DNA of 64,000 nucleotides from Alphaproteobacteria bacterium (GCA_025362975.1 JANYES010000003.1:1-64000), one strand, 5' to 3'. Numbered from the stretch's first letter, positions 36,325 to 45,709 are shown. Notes: generated by a model from the letters alone, not told the origin. Program-made: numbers and translations.

Positions 36325-36479
36325 TGTAACCCCACCCAAAAACGCTTTTATTTATAAATTTATATTCACTAATATTAGCACGAATTCGGAGCGTTTTATA
36401 TGACTGTTTGGTGAAATATAGTCTCAATTTAGCGTTAACAATACCGGATTTCGCTTTAAATACTGCTTGTTACCAATTT

Positions 36480-37619
36480 TTAATGAAGCGTGCGCCCGCC
36501 GGGAGCCACATTATAACTAACCGTATTTGCGGATTGTAATGTCGGCTTTGCGGATTGTGCGGGGAAACTGGCTTCTTTCAAATCGCGGTCATGGATGGTG
36601 GCGAGCCATTCGTGGAAAATGAAATCTTCGAGCGCGGGGCAGGTTTCAGCACCTTCGCCGAGGGTGTATTTCAGCTGGAGTTTGTTCTCTTGGGTGAAGA
36701 GCTGGTCCCATGCGATGGTGGTGATGATATAGGCATTCTGGGCGAAGGTATCGCGGCTGGTGATGCCTTCTTCATATTGGGCGCTCAAGGTGCCGAGGTT
36801 GGTTTTCAGGGCTTGCAGGACCATGTTGGTGGCGGGATTGCCATCGACGCCGATGCACATGGCGCGGCAGGTGAGAACACGCCACATATCGGCAGGGCCG
36901 CCGGGGACACGGTCGTCCCAGAATTCGGCGATTAGGTTGGCGACGGGAAGCTTGTTTTTGACCGAGGCGCGCTGCCATGCCTGCAAGCGGTGGAGACGAT
37001 TTTTATAGGCGTCCTCGTGCGAGGCGATAGGATAGAAGCGATTGCTGGTTTTCATGTTGAGGTCGTCGAGATGGCCAAGTTCGTCGGCTTCCTTGAGCAT
37101 GGAAAGCGGGACGGTGGAGGGCAGGACGGCGCTCGGGTCGATGGGCATGAAAAGTTTGCTGTCGACGGCGAGGGCGCGGTTGTGGGCGCTGGTGCCGGCG
37201 GGAGCGAGAAGCCTGGCTTCGACGAGGTCGGGGCGGTTCTGTTCCATCAGGCGGCCGGAGTTAAAAGTGCGCAGGCCGTCCATGACAACGGTGAACTGTT
37301 GGTGGCGGTCGCGCATGTCGATGGCGCTGTCGATAATGACGTCGGCGAGGCGCTTATGCAGCCAGAGTTTGGTGTTGGCTTCATAGGCGCGGCCGAATTT
37401 ATTGACCATGTCGTTCGGATGGGAGAACTGGGTTTCTTTGTATTCGGTTGCGTCGGCGGCAACGATCTGGCCAGCTCTGTAAATGTAGGTGTCGTATGCG
37501 TAGGCAACGTGGATGACGATGGGGTCGGGCTTGTCGCCAGCCACGCGGTCCGCGTGGCGATAGGTGGCTAGGTCTATGAGGTTCTGCTGAAGATCGATGG
37601 GGGGATTATCGTCTTGCAT
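36480..37619 (-). CDS. VanX-like (peptidase M15D) protein, possibly inactive
   Basis: 379 residues. Segments match the D-Ala-D-Ala dipeptidase plan: VVMDGLRTFNSG (family xDGYRP), SAHNRALAVD at 144-153 (family SxHxxGxAxD, zinc ligands His146 and Asp153), and AEFWD followed by WRVLTCRAM. In the family the last motif is ExWH; here His is replaced by Asp235, and the conserved Gly of the first motif by Ala. Zinc binding is therefore doubtful. The C-terminal ~120 residues are extra. ATG 37619 is preferred over TTG 37634. Confidence 0.45.
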   Translation of the reverse strand: MQDDNPPIDLQQNLIDLATYRHADRVAGDKPDPIVIHVAYAYDTYIYRAGQIVAADATEYKETQFSHPNDMVNKFGRAYEANTKLWLHKRLADVIIDSAIDMRDRHQQFTVVMDGLRTFNSGRLMEQNRPDLVEARLLAPAGTSAHNRALAVDSKLFMPIDPSAVLPSTVPLSMLKEADELGHLDDLNMKTSNRFYPIASHEDAYKNRLHRLQAWQRASVKNKLPVANLIAEFWDDRVPGGPADMWRVLTCRAMCIGVDGNPATNMVLQALKTNLGTLSAQYEEGITSRDTFAQNAYIITTIAWDQLFTQENKLQLKYTLGEGAETCPALEDFIFHEWLATIHDRDLKEASFPAQSAKPTLQSANTVSYNVAPGGRTLH

Positions 37620-37623
37620 GGGG

Positions 37624-38310
37624 CTAATCGGCAAGGTTAGAAAGAGTTTTGGAATGGTACTCGCGGCGGTGCGTTACGATGAGCGTCCATGCGGTGGTGA
37701 CCATGAAGCAATAAGGGTGAACGAACCAACCGAGGACGGCAAGCGCGAAATAATAAGCGCGCAGCCCCGCGTTGAAATGGTGGGCGGCGTTGCTGGTTAA
37801 ATAGGTGCCTTTTTTGAGGATGTGCTCGTAATTGGTGACGAGCTCAGTGTGTGGGGGCACGGAGTTGACGAAGACGGAGGCGTAGTTGTATTGGCGCAGC
37901 GACCATGTGTATTTGAAGAAGGCGAAAATGAAAATCAGGATGAGAAGGAATATTTTCAGTTCCCACATGAAAGGCGTGGACGGTTTTGCGAAGGGGATAT
38001 TGCTCATGATGCTGTTCCAGCGTTCATAATAGCCGAGCATGCTCATGAGGCCCAGCAGGATAAAGATGGTGGTGTTGGCGAAGAAGGTGATGCTGCGTTG
38101 GAGGTTGCCGATCATGATGGTGTCGATGGTGCGGTTGTCACGGCGGATCATTTCGCGGATCCACAGGCCGCGATAGCGGTTAGTAATCGCAAGAAGGCTT
38201 TTACCGCGCTGGCTTTCATGGTCGGTGAAAAGGGAATAGCCGTACCAGCATGCAATGAAGAAGATCAGAGCGCTTAAATCCTGCCAGTCGATATAGGCGG
38301 TGATGTCCAT
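37624..38310 (-). CDS. DUF599 family membrane protein
   Basis: 228 residues with four predicted membrane helices and the DUF599 pattern (LIFFIACWYGYSLFTDH, NRYRGLWIREMIRRDNRTID, then a second helix block). Function unknown; homologues occur in bacteria and plants. Start ATG 38310 immediately follows the stop of the sensor gene, so the two are probably one transcript. Confidence 0.8.
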   Translation of the reverse strand: MDITAYIDWQDLSALIFFIACWYGYSLFTDHESQRGKSLLAITNRYRGLWIREMIRRDNRTIDTIMIGNLQRSITFFANTTIFILLGLMSMLGYYERWNSIMSNIPFAKPSTPFMWELKIFLLILIFIFAFFKYTWSLRQYNYASVFVNSVPPHTELVTNYEHILKKGTYLTSNAAHHFNAGLRAYYFALAVLGWFVHPYCFMVTTAWTLIVTHRREYHSKTLSNLAD

Positions 38311-38311
38311 C

Positions 38312-40219
38312 TTACTTGTCCGTGGTGTCGGCGAAGCGCACGCGGTTGCCGCCAAAGAAGAGGGTGATGGCAATGGTGCCATCGGTGGATTTGTTAATGT
38401 TGATGGTGCCGTGGTGGAGAGCGACGAGAGTTTTGGCGAGTTCCAGGCTCACATCGGTTTGTTCTTTCAGCAGCTCGGCGACTTTCGAACCGGGGCGGTA
38501 TTCGGGGGCTTGGGAGAGTTTTTCGGCGAGGGCGAAAAGTTCGGCGTTGGTATAAAGCGGTTTGCCGTTGCTGTTGATGACGAAGGCGAAGTAGGTCTTG
38601 TCGCGGGACTCGCTAACGACTTTGGCTTCGAGGAGGATGGCAGATTCGGGCAGGGCGTGGCTGAGGGCGTGCAGCAGGAGGTTCATGAGGATTTGCTGGA
38701 GGCGGAATTCGTCGGCAATCAGGCGGGGCATCGGGTCTTGGAGCTGAACTTTGATGCCGAGCTTTTCGACCTGCATTTTGTCGGAGAGGAAGCGCAGGGC
38801 CTTGTTGATAGAACCGGCGATTTCGACGGGTTTTTCGACGAGTTCGATGTAGTCCATTTCGGCTTTGGCTAGCGTCAACAGGTCTTGCGTCGAGTCGATG
38901 AGGATGTTGCCGGTGGTGTAGATATCGGCGGCGTATTGGCGGTATTTACGGTTTTCCATCGGGCCGTAGAGCTGGTCTTTCATGACCTGCGCGCCGCCGA
39001 TAATGTTGTTAAGCGGGGTGCGCATTTCCTGGCAGACATAGGCGAGGAATTCGGACTGGCTGCGGCGGTCGATGTCGGCTTGTTCCTTGGCTTTTTTGAG
39101 CATGAACATTTTGTTGCGCAGCTCGTCCTGAATGCGTTTGGTTTCTTCGATGTATTCGGAGATTTTACGGATTTGCAGGGCGAGGCCTTCGATTTCGACG
39201 GGGCCGCCGCGCGGGAGGATGGCGCAGGCTTCGCCTTTGGCGACGCTGGTTGCAATGCTGGTCATTTCGATAACGGGTTTAATCATGCGCACGCGCACGA
39301 TCCAGAGGAAGGCGACGAAGAAGACGGCCATTGCCATCACTTGAAGTAAGCGCCACCAGAGTAGGCCGCGCACGGTTTGGTCGCTGTAGCGCGGGTCGTA
39401 GCCGAGCAGGACGATGTAGGGGTAGTTGGCAGACGCCCGGTAGAATGTGTAGTTGCCGGTGTTCCAGAACATGTTGACCTGGCTGACGAGGCCGGAGGGA
39501 TTCTTGGAGAAGTTGACGTTAACGAGCTTTTGCAGCGGGAAATTGTTGGCGACGAAGTCTTTGTCGTCGGAGACTTGGGCCAAGGGGATCATGGTTTTGC
39601 TGAGAATCGCGAAGCTCAGGCCGTCGCGCTTGACAAGATTGCTGATGCGCTCGGTGAGCATGTTGATGTCGATCGAGATCATGATCGTGCCGATGAATTT
39701 GCCGGTGTAATCGGTGATGCCCATTGAAACGGGGATGACCCAGCGGCCGGAAACGCGGCCTTCGATGGGTCGTCCGATGGCCATTTTCCACGGGTCGGCG
39801 AAGGATTTTTTAACGTAGTCGCGGTCGGAGATGTCGATGGGTTTTTCCAAGACGCCTTTGTTGGAGCTGACGACCAGCAACTGGTCGGGGTTGACCCATG
39901 AGAGGATGGAGTAAATATAGTCCTTGCTGTCGAAGGATTTGAGAATCTGGGCGAGCTTGATCAGGTTGCGGTCGGGGTCGAGGACGATTTGTTTGCCGAG
40001 CGAGGTGAGGGTATAGCTGGCGTTTTCCATCTCGGCGTTGAGGGCCGATTCGACGCGCACGGATTCTTTTTCCATCTCGCCGGTGAGCTGTGTGGAATGG
40101 GCGGCGTATGTGGTGAAGGTGACGACGGTGGAGATGATGGACAGCACGAAAAGAATGGCAGCCGAAAGCAGCGCGAAATCACGCGAGAGGGACGGCTGTG
40201 CCCAGGTACTTCTCATCAC
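38312..40219 (-). CDS. Sensor histidine kinase lacking the phospho-acceptor His
   Basis: 635 residues. A membrane helix (18-40), a large periplasmic dCache-like domain (to ~285), a second helix (290-308), HAMP, coiled coil and then HisKA/HATPase homology. The H box reads FLAYVCQEMRTPLNN: Gln397 replaces the autophosphorylated His. The N box (NLLLHALSH) lacks its second Asn and the G1 box reads NSNGKPL, so ATP binding is also questionable. It is likely a pseudokinase that senses a ligand and acts allosterically or as a scaffold. No response regulator adjoins. Confidence 0.8.
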   Translation of the reverse strand: MMRSTWAQPSLSRDFALLSAAILFVLSIISTVVTFTTYAAHSTQLTGEMEKESVRVESALNAEMENASYTLTSLGKQIVLDPDRNLIKLAQILKSFDSKDYIYSILSWVNPDQLLVVSSNKGVLEKPIDISDRDYVKKSFADPWKMAIGRPIEGRVSGRWVIPVSMGITDYTGKFIGTIMISIDINMLTERISNLVKRDGLSFAILSKTMIPLAQVSDDKDFVANNFPLQKLVNVNFSKNPSGLVSQVNMFWNTGNYTFYRASANYPYIVLLGYDPRYSDQTVRGLLWWRLLQVMAMAVFFVAFLWIVRVRMIKPVIEMTSIATSVAKGEACAILPRGGPVEIEGLALQIRKISEYIEETKRIQDELRNKMFMLKKAKEQADIDRRSQSEFLAYVCQEMRTPLNNIIGGAQVMKDQLYGPMENRKYRQYAADIYTTGNILIDSTQDLLTLAKAEMDYIELVEKPVEIAGSINKALRFLSDKMQVEKLGIKVQLQDPMPRLIADEFRLQQILMNLLLHALSHALPESAILLEAKVVSESRDKTYFAFVINSNGKPLYTNAELFALAEKLSQAPEYRPGSKVAELLKEQTDVSLELAKTLVALHHGTININKSTDGTIAITLFFGGNRVRFADTTDK

Positions 40220-40407
40220 TAAACCATCTGTATAGTTGAAGAATCGGCGCCACTATAGGGTGTAATTTCAAATTTTGCAAATACATCAGTAGGGTATAGG
40301 GAAAATTTGCCCTTCGAAGGCGAAGGATAGGGGCTGCTCCACTAAACTTCTTGCTTCGCGACGCTCCTTGAGCGGTTTATGAAGCATTAACTTATATTTT
40401 GGGGCTT

Positions 40408-41427
40408 TCAGGCGCTGAGCGAAGGCGTGGCTTCGGTGGCCGCTGCTTTCTGGGAGGCGATGGTTTGGGTGAAATTTTCCGCGCGGGGCTTGGGCATAAT
40501 ATCATTAACAGGGCGGGGGGGAACAGTATCTGCAAAGCGTTTGTCTATGGCCACCTCAGGCTCTGGTTCTTTTTCTCTTGCAGGTGCGGAGTGAGATTGA
40601 TGGGTCGCGTTCTCCATCGCCTTTCCTGGAGCTCCGAGCGGGTTAATTGGTGGTTGGATATGGGTGCGCTGGGCGTGCCAAGGCTCATTTTGCTTAGCGA
40701 AAAACCTGCTGCCTATGTAGAGCAATGAGGTTGCAGCAACCGTGGCAAACACGTCGAGCGCCGCGATCTTCCCGTAGCGGAAGATTTTGGTTTCATTGGC
40801 AACTATTTTTTCAAGGCCGGGAGTATGGGTGGGCCTTTTCAGGAAATTACATACGCTTTCAGCGAAGCTATTCTGGAAGGCTCCAAATTTTTCTTCACCG
40901 ATCATCATGCCCGTCGCTTTAAAACTCACAAACACAGGCAACCATGCAAGAAGAAGCCGGGCTTTGATCAGGCTGGTCCATGTTTGCTTCGGATCGTTTT
41001 CTACAGATGCGTCTTCTGATTTGTCGCCGAGCATTTTATTGAATTTATCGACGAGTTCAGGCTTGTGGTTTTCCATCAGCTTCACGGGGATAATGGTCAC
41101 GTTGCCGCCTTGCATCGTTGCCGTCGTCATCATGAAATGCTCGGCAGTCGATTCGTTCATGCCCATTCTCTCAAGGCGCTTTCCCGCATCGACAAACGCT
41201 TTGGCGCCGCCGCCGTATTTAGCCCAGTAAGCGATAGGGATAGTCAGTGCAAATGTGCCTAAACCGGCGATGCCGCCGTAAGTTAGCCAATCGAAAAGCC
41301 GTTCGCCTTTGGATGACGATGTCTTTTCCGCTTTAGTTTCGGCTTCGATGACGCTGGGATCGACCTTGTTAAGGTCAACGGTCGTAGGGTCGATTTTCGG
41401 ATCGGAAGGTAAAATGCTGTTGCTCAT
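40408..41427 (-). CDS. Membrane protein, paralogue 1
   Basis: 339 residues with a hydrophilic N-terminus (DLNKVDPSVI), two to four hydrophobic segments (WLTYGGIAGLGTFALTIPIAY; LLLAWLPVFVSFKA; ATVAATSLLYIG) and a Pro/Glu-rich C-terminal tail. It shares plan and short motifs with the next gene (NKVDP, QTW-SL, FFAKQN/LFAKRG). Function unknown. It follows its paralogue by ten bases, so it is cotranscribed. Confidence 0.6.
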   Translation of the reverse strand: MSNSILPSDPKIDPTTVDLNKVDPSVIEAETKAEKTSSSKGERLFDWLTYGGIAGLGTFALTIPIAYWAKYGGGAKAFVDAGKRLERMGMNESTAEHFMMTTATMQGGNVTIIPVKLMENHKPELVDKFNKMLGDKSEDASVENDPKQTWTSLIKARLLLAWLPVFVSFKATGMMIGEEKFGAFQNSFAESVCNFLKRPTHTPGLEKIVANETKIFRYGKIAALDVFATVAATSLLYIGSRFFAKQNEPWHAQRTHIQPPINPLGAPGKAMENATHQSHSAPAREKEPEPEVAIDKRFADTVPPRPVNDIMPKPRAENFTQTIASQKAAATEATPSLSA

Positions 41428-41437
41428 GCCTCACGCC

Positions 41438-42586
41438 TCACGGGGCAAGGGAGAAGCCGGCTTCTTTCGATGCCTGGGCGGCGTCGACGTGGCTTTCCAT
41501 TTTTGCGTGTGATTTTTTGCGGAACCTTGCATGCTTGTCTTCAAGTTCGGAAGGAATGGTCACGGGTTCTTTGACCGTGGTTTCTTTGACTTCCGTTTCC
41601 TTTTCCTTGATTGCGGTTTCGACTACCTTGGTTTCCTTTACTGGCAAGGCAACTTCTTTCACGATCACAGGCTCAATCTGTCCGGGCTGTTTCTTTTCTT
41701 TCGTGCCGGTGGCGTCGGCTTGACCGCCGGTGGTGCCGGAGGACGTGGACGCAGGGGGAGCGTTGTCTTTTTCGTGCACTAAAGCTGTACATTTTTCAGG
41801 GTTGCGTACGGTGACGCCGCGCTTGGCAAACAACTTGCTGGCAAATTCGAGCGCGACGGATGTGGTGGCGCAGGAAGCGGTTTCAAGGGCGGCGACGGCG
41901 GCGTAGCTGTGCGCGCGGTTTTTTTCGACCTGCACGCTGCCGGTGAACATCTTTTCCGACCAGTCCATCATCTTTTCACTACGCTGCGGGCCGATGAGCT
42001 TGCCTAAGCCAAGCGCGGTGACGATGGCGATGCTGCGGCCGATGGCGAGGCTGGCCCATGTTTGTTTGCCTTCGCAGGCGAGGCTGTCGGAAACTTCCTT
42101 GTCGCGGGCGGCGACCTGTTCGTCGGTCAGGACGGTGCCGTTGCGTTTGTCGAACCAGTGGTTGGCTTTCGTGACCCAGTGTTCCTTGTTGTCCTCGAGT
42201 TTTTTCATCGGGACGACGAGCGCGGTGCCGCTGATCAGCAGCGATGCCCATAGCAGCATGCTTTCGGCGCTTTTATTGGCGGGGATGTGGACGCCGTTTT
42301 TCACGGTATCTGTAAATTTCATATTCTTCACCATCCATTCGCTGATGGTCTGGAATAACTTCTTGCCGGAGCGGTTCTGGAACTCGTCGGCGATGACGAT
42401 GGCCGATGCTTCGTTGACGCCAAAACCGATGCCGGTGTAGACGACGCGGTCAAAGGCGACTTCGCCAGCGGAGCGTTTGCGGTGGGGATTTTTTGGGTCA
42501 TTATCGCGCACTTCGACTTCCGCCAGGAGAAGCGGATCCGGGTCGACTTTGTTCAGTGTTTTGGTTTCTTGTTTAATTTCCGTCAT
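41438..42586 (-). CDS. Membrane protein, paralogue 2
   Basis: 382 residues: NKVDPDPLL N-terminal tag, hydrophobic segments around 55-75, 112-130 and 200-215, then a long charged tail rich in Lys/Glu/Thr/Val with repeated VKET-like units (EVKETTVKEPV). Homologous in plan to the gene at 40408-41427. I do not recognise the family. It could be an adhesion or envelope protein specific to the lineage. Confidence 0.6.
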   Translation of the reverse strand: MTEIKQETKTLNKVDPDPLLLAEVEVRDNDPKNPHRKRSAGEVAFDRVVYTGIGFGVNEASAIVIADEFQNRSGKKLFQTISEWMVKNMKFTDTVKNGVHIPANKSAESMLLWASLLISGTALVVPMKKLEDNKEHWVTKANHWFDKRNGTVLTDEQVAARDKEVSDSLACEGKQTWASLAIGRSIAIVTALGLGKLIGPQRSEKMMDWSEKMFTGSVQVEKNRAHSYAAVAALETASCATTSVALEFASKLFAKRGVTVRNPEKCTALVHEKDNAPPASTSSGTTGGQADATGTKEKKQPGQIEPVIVKEVALPVKETKVVETAIKEKETEVKETTVKEPVTIPSELEDKHARFRKKSHAKMESHVDAAQASKEAGFSLAP

Positions 42587-42708
42587 TTAACAATTCGATG
42601 CGATAATACAAAAAAAATTTTACCCACTTTAATTTATACCATTACGGCGCAAGGAGTTGTGTGAAGTTTTGATGACGGGATCGGGTATAGAAAGGCTAAA
42701 TTTATAAC

Positions 42709-43578
42709 CTATTGATTGTGAAGCATTCCAGCGGCTAATTGCTCGACGTTATAATCCAGCATTTTTATGTAGTTTGGTGCCGGTCCATCTTTTGGCGACA
42801 AAGCATCGGAATAGAGGGTGCCGCCGACATAGGCGCCGGTATCGGCTTCTAACTGGCGAATCAGGCGGGAATCGGAGATGTTTTCCATGAACAGAACCTG
42901 CACGTCTTTTTTGCGGATGAGGTCTTCGAGGGTGGCGATGTCGGTGGCGGTGAGCGACGATTCGGGATTGATGCCAGCGGGGGCGATGAAGTTAACGTGG
43001 TAGGCGCGGGCGAAGTAGTGGAAGGCGTCGTGGGTACTGATGATTTTGCGCTTATTATCAGGGATTCTAGCGATCATTTCGCGGGCGCGCTTGTCCATGT
43101 TGTCGATCTGTTGAAGGTAGGTGGCGGCGTTGGACTGATAGGCGCTCGCGTGCGCAGGGTCGGCGCTCACGAGTGCATCGCGGATGTTAGCGACGTAGAT
43201 TCTGGCGTTGCCTAAATCCTGCCATGCGTGAGGGTCTTCGTGGAGGGTGTTTTCGAGTAGGAGGACGTCGATGCCTCGGGTGGCGACGATGGTGGGGCCG
43301 GGGTAGCCTGATGCCATGATGAGCTTACCGAGCCAGCTTTCAAGGCCGAGGCCGTTGACGAAGACGAGGTTGGCTTGTGAGAGCGCCTTGGCGTCGGCAG
43401 GGGTGGGTTCGTAAACGTGGGAATCGCCGTTGGGTCCGACGAGGGTTTTGAGCTCGATGTTGTCTCCGGCGACTTCATGAACCATGTCGCCGAGGATGCT
43501 GAAACTGGCGACGACTTTAAGGGGCACGGCATAGGTCGGGGTTGCGAGCAGGGCCAGCAGGATGGCGAGGAATTTCAT
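42709..43578 (-). CDS. znuA: Zinc ABC transporter substrate-binding protein ZnuA
   Basis: 289 residues. Signal peptide ends TYA. Cluster A-I metal-binding protein with ligand candidates His54 (GDSHVYEP), His117 (EDPHAW), His183 (STHDAF) and Asp258 (YSDALS). The His183 position is typical of zinc binders, whereas manganese binders usually have another residue there. The His-rich loop seen in some ZnuA proteins is absent. Last gene of the zur-znuCBA operon, ten bases after znuB. Confidence 0.88.
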   Translation of the reverse strand: MKFLAILLALLATPTYAVPLKVVASFSILGDMVHEVAGDNIELKTLVGPNGDSHVYEPTPADAKALSQANLVFVNGLGLESWLGKLIMASGYPGPTIVATRGIDVLLLENTLHEDPHAWQDLGNARIYVANIRDALVSADPAHASAYQSNAATYLQQIDNMDKRAREMIARIPDNKRKIISTHDAFHYFARAYHVNFIAPAGINPESSLTATDIATLEDLIRKKDVQVLFMENISDSRLIRQLEADTGAYVGGTLYSDALSPKDGPAPNYIKMLDYNVEQLAAGMLHNQ

Positions 43579-43587
43579 TGGAACTTT

Positions 43588-44460
43588 CTATGCAGCGAGA
43601 TGTTTGCGGGGAACGAAACGGGCGATGAGGCTGCCGTGCAGCCCTGCTACGATGGAGATAATGTATTCAGCGCCTGCGGTCATGACAATGGCGGGGCCGG
43701 AGGGGAGGGAGAAATGGTAGGACAACAACAGGCCGATATACGACGCGAAGAGCGCGAGGGCGACGCTTAAGCCCATTGAGGTGTCGATGTCCTTGGTCCA
43801 GAAACGCGAGGCGATGGCGGGCAGGACCATGACGCCCATTGCCATCATGGTGCCGAGCGACTGGAAGGCGCAGACGAGGTTGAGGACCACGAGCACTAAG
43901 AACAATTGGTGAATCCAGCCGCCGCGACCGTGGACGGCGCGCATGAATTCGGGGTCGAAACATTCGACGATCAGGCTGCGGTAGATCCATGCGAGGGCGA
44001 GGGTGGAGACGGAGGCGATGGAGGTTACTAATAACAAGGACTCTTTGTCGACGGCCAGGACGTTGCCGAAGAGGACGTGCATGAGGTCGATGCTGTTGCC
44101 ATGCAGGGAAATGATGAGGACACCGGCGGCGAGAGACAGGACATAGGCACCGGTGAAACTGGCGTCTTCTTTTAATTGGGTGAACTGGGTAATGGCACCG
44201 GCGAGGCCGGCGACGAGCAGGCCCGCGATAATGCCCCCGACGGTCATATGGGCAATGGACAGGCCGAAGACTAAGAAAGCGATGGAGACGCCGGGAAGGA
44301 TGGCGTGCGACATGGCGTCGCCGATGAGGGTCATGCGGCGCAGGACTAAGAAGACGCCGAGTGGGGCGCCGCTGACGGCGAGTGCGGCGCACGCGGCAAG
44401 AGCGCGGCGCATGAAACCGTAATCTACGAAGGGCTGGAGCAGGGCTTCGTAGATAGTCAT
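43588..44460 (-). CDS. znuB: Zinc ABC transporter permease ZnuB
   Basis: 290 residues with about nine hydrophobic segments and ABC-3-type permease signatures (LVLRRMTLIGDAMSHAILPGV near the N-terminus). The start is at 44460, where ATG overlaps the TGA of znuC; a longer frame upstream is an artefact of reading across znuC. Ends just before znuA. Confidence 0.92.
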   Translation of the reverse strand: MTIYEALLQPFVDYGFMRRALAACAALAVSGAPLGVFLVLRRMTLIGDAMSHAILPGVSIAFLVFGLSIAHMTVGGIIAGLLVAGLAGAITQFTQLKEDASFTGAYVLSLAAGVLIISLHGNSIDLMHVLFGNVLAVDKESLLLVTSIASVSTLALAWIYRSLIVECFDPEFMRAVHGRGGWIHQLFLVLVVLNLVCAFQSLGTMMAMGVMVLPAIASRFWTKDIDTSMGLSVALALFASYIGLLLSYHFSLPSGPAIVMTAGAEYIISIVAGLHGSLIARFVPRKHLAA

Positions 44461-45182
44461 ATGGCGCGCTCGCAGATTTCGGGGTTGGTCCAGTCCTGGC
44501 GGAAAAAACGGGCGTTGAGGAGGTTCTCGGGGTGCAGCGCTTTGGCAGAGTCGTCCCATGCGATGCATTCGCGGGCGAGCAGCAAACACTGAGGGAAATG
44601 CTGGCGGATGAGGTCGAATTGGTGCAGCACGCAGAGGACGGTGCGGCCTTCTTTGTGCCAGTTGGTCAGCAGGCTTAGTAAGAAGGCAGTGGTGGTTTCG
44701 TCGATGGCGTTGAAGGGCTCGTCGAGCAGCATGATTTGCGCGTCCTGAACGAGCATGCGGGCGAAGAGGGCGCGCTGGAACTGACCGGCGGAGAGGCCCG
44801 AGAGGTCGCGTTTTTCGCAGGTGGACAGGCCGACATCGGCAAGTGTTTTTTGTGCGCGTTCGCGCATGGGCTTGGTGATGGGTCGCATGGCGCCGGTTTG
44901 CAGCCAAAAGCCGGTGGTGACCATGTGCAGGACGGACATGGGGAAGTCGCGCTGCATCTGGGAGGCTTGTGGCAGGTAGGCGAGGGAGCCTTCGACGGTA
45001 ATCTTGCCTTGCTCGACAGGGACGATGCCAGCGATGGCTTTCAGCAGCGTGCTTTTACCGGCGCCGTTGGGACCGGCGATGGCGGTGAGCGAGCCGCGTT
45101 CGAAACGACCGCTGACATGATGGACGGCGGGGTGGCGGTCGTAGCTGATGGTGACGTTTTGCAAGGTGACGGGCGCGCTCAT
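44457..45182 (-). CDS. znuC: Zinc ABC transporter ATPase ZnuC
   Basis: 241 residues. Walker A GPNGAGKST, signature LSAGQFQRA, Walker B IMLLDEPF and the H loop CVLHQ are all present. ATG 45182 overlaps the TGA of the 32-aa frame before it, and its own TGA overlaps znuB, indicating strict translational coupling across the operon. Confidence 0.93.
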   Translation of the reverse strand: MSAPVTLQNVTISYDRHPAVHHVSGRFERGSLTAIAGPNGAGKSTLLKAIAGIVPVEQGKITVEGSLAYLPQASQMQRDFPMSVLHMVTTGFWLQTGAMRPITKPMRERAQKTLADVGLSTCEKRDLSGLSAGQFQRALFARMLVQDAQIMLLDEPFNAIDETTTAFLLSLLTNWHKEGRTVLCVLHQFDLIRQHFPQCLLLARECIAWDDSAKALHPENLLNARFFRQDWTNPEICERAI

Positions 45183-45277
45183 GCATGGCCCCCGATGGCC
45201 CAGAGAGTCAGGCACCATAGGGCGATGAGCAATAACCCGGCCATCGATAGTCGGTGCCACGCGCTCCAGTAAAACAT
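45179..45277 (-). CDS. 32-aa single-helix membrane protein in the znu operon
   Basis: The frame MFYWSAWHRLSMAGLLL, then IALWCLTLWAIGGHA, starts two bases after the zur stop and ends with a TGA overlapping the ATG of znuC. AAAAAGG lies upstream as a ribosome-binding site. The sequence is a Trp-flanked hydrophobic helix of about 20 residues with a terminal GGHA. Its position inside a zinc-uptake operon suggests a small accessory subunit of the ZnuBC transporter; this is inference. Too short for standard gene callers. Confidence 0.6.
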   Translation of the reverse strand: MFYWSAWHRLSMAGLLLIALWCLTLWAIGGHA

Positions 45278-45279
45278 GG

Positions 45280-45681
45280 TTATGCCTTTTTCCCGGAGCA
45301 TGCGAAGCACAGGCCGGAAAGCTCCAGCATTTCGCGCTCAATATGGAATTTGAATTTCTTCCCGAGTTCGGCGATGAGCTTGGTGAGTTTCGGCTCGTCA
45401 ATCTCGACGGCTTCGCCGCAATTGCGGCAGACAGCAAATTTGGCATTGTGGTCGTGGTGGTCGCCGTGGCAGGCGACAAACGCGTTGAGCGATTCGATGC
45501 GGTGCACGAGGCCGCGCTCGACGAGCGCTTCGAGCGCGCGGTAGACGGTCGGGGGCGCTTTGATGCCGGAGGAGTGGAGCTTGCCGAGGATATCGTAAGC
45601 GGACATCGGCTTGTGGCTTTTGTTGAGCAGGTCGTAGACTTTCTGGCTGTGCGGTGACAGCTCGGTGCTTTTGGCGCGCAT
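45280..45681 (-). CDS. zur: Zinc uptake regulator Zur (Fur family)
   Basis: 133 residues. A winged-helix DNA-binding domain (TVYRALEALVERGLVHRIE), then a zinc-binding dimerisation domain with HGDHHDHN, CRNCG and a C-terminal CFAC pair that fit Fur-family structural and regulatory sites. Genomic context with znuCBA and the palindrome at 45710 argues for zinc rather than iron. First gene of the operon. Confidence 0.9.
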   Translation of the reverse strand: MRAKSTELSPHSQKVYDLLNKSHKPMSAYDILGKLHSSGIKAPPTVYRALEALVERGLVHRIESLNAFVACHGDHHDHNAKFAVCRNCGEAVEIDEPKLTKLIAELGKKFKFHIEREMLELSGLCFACSGKKA

Positions 45682-45709
45682 GACGGGCTTTCTTTTTTGA
45701 ATTGTTGAT

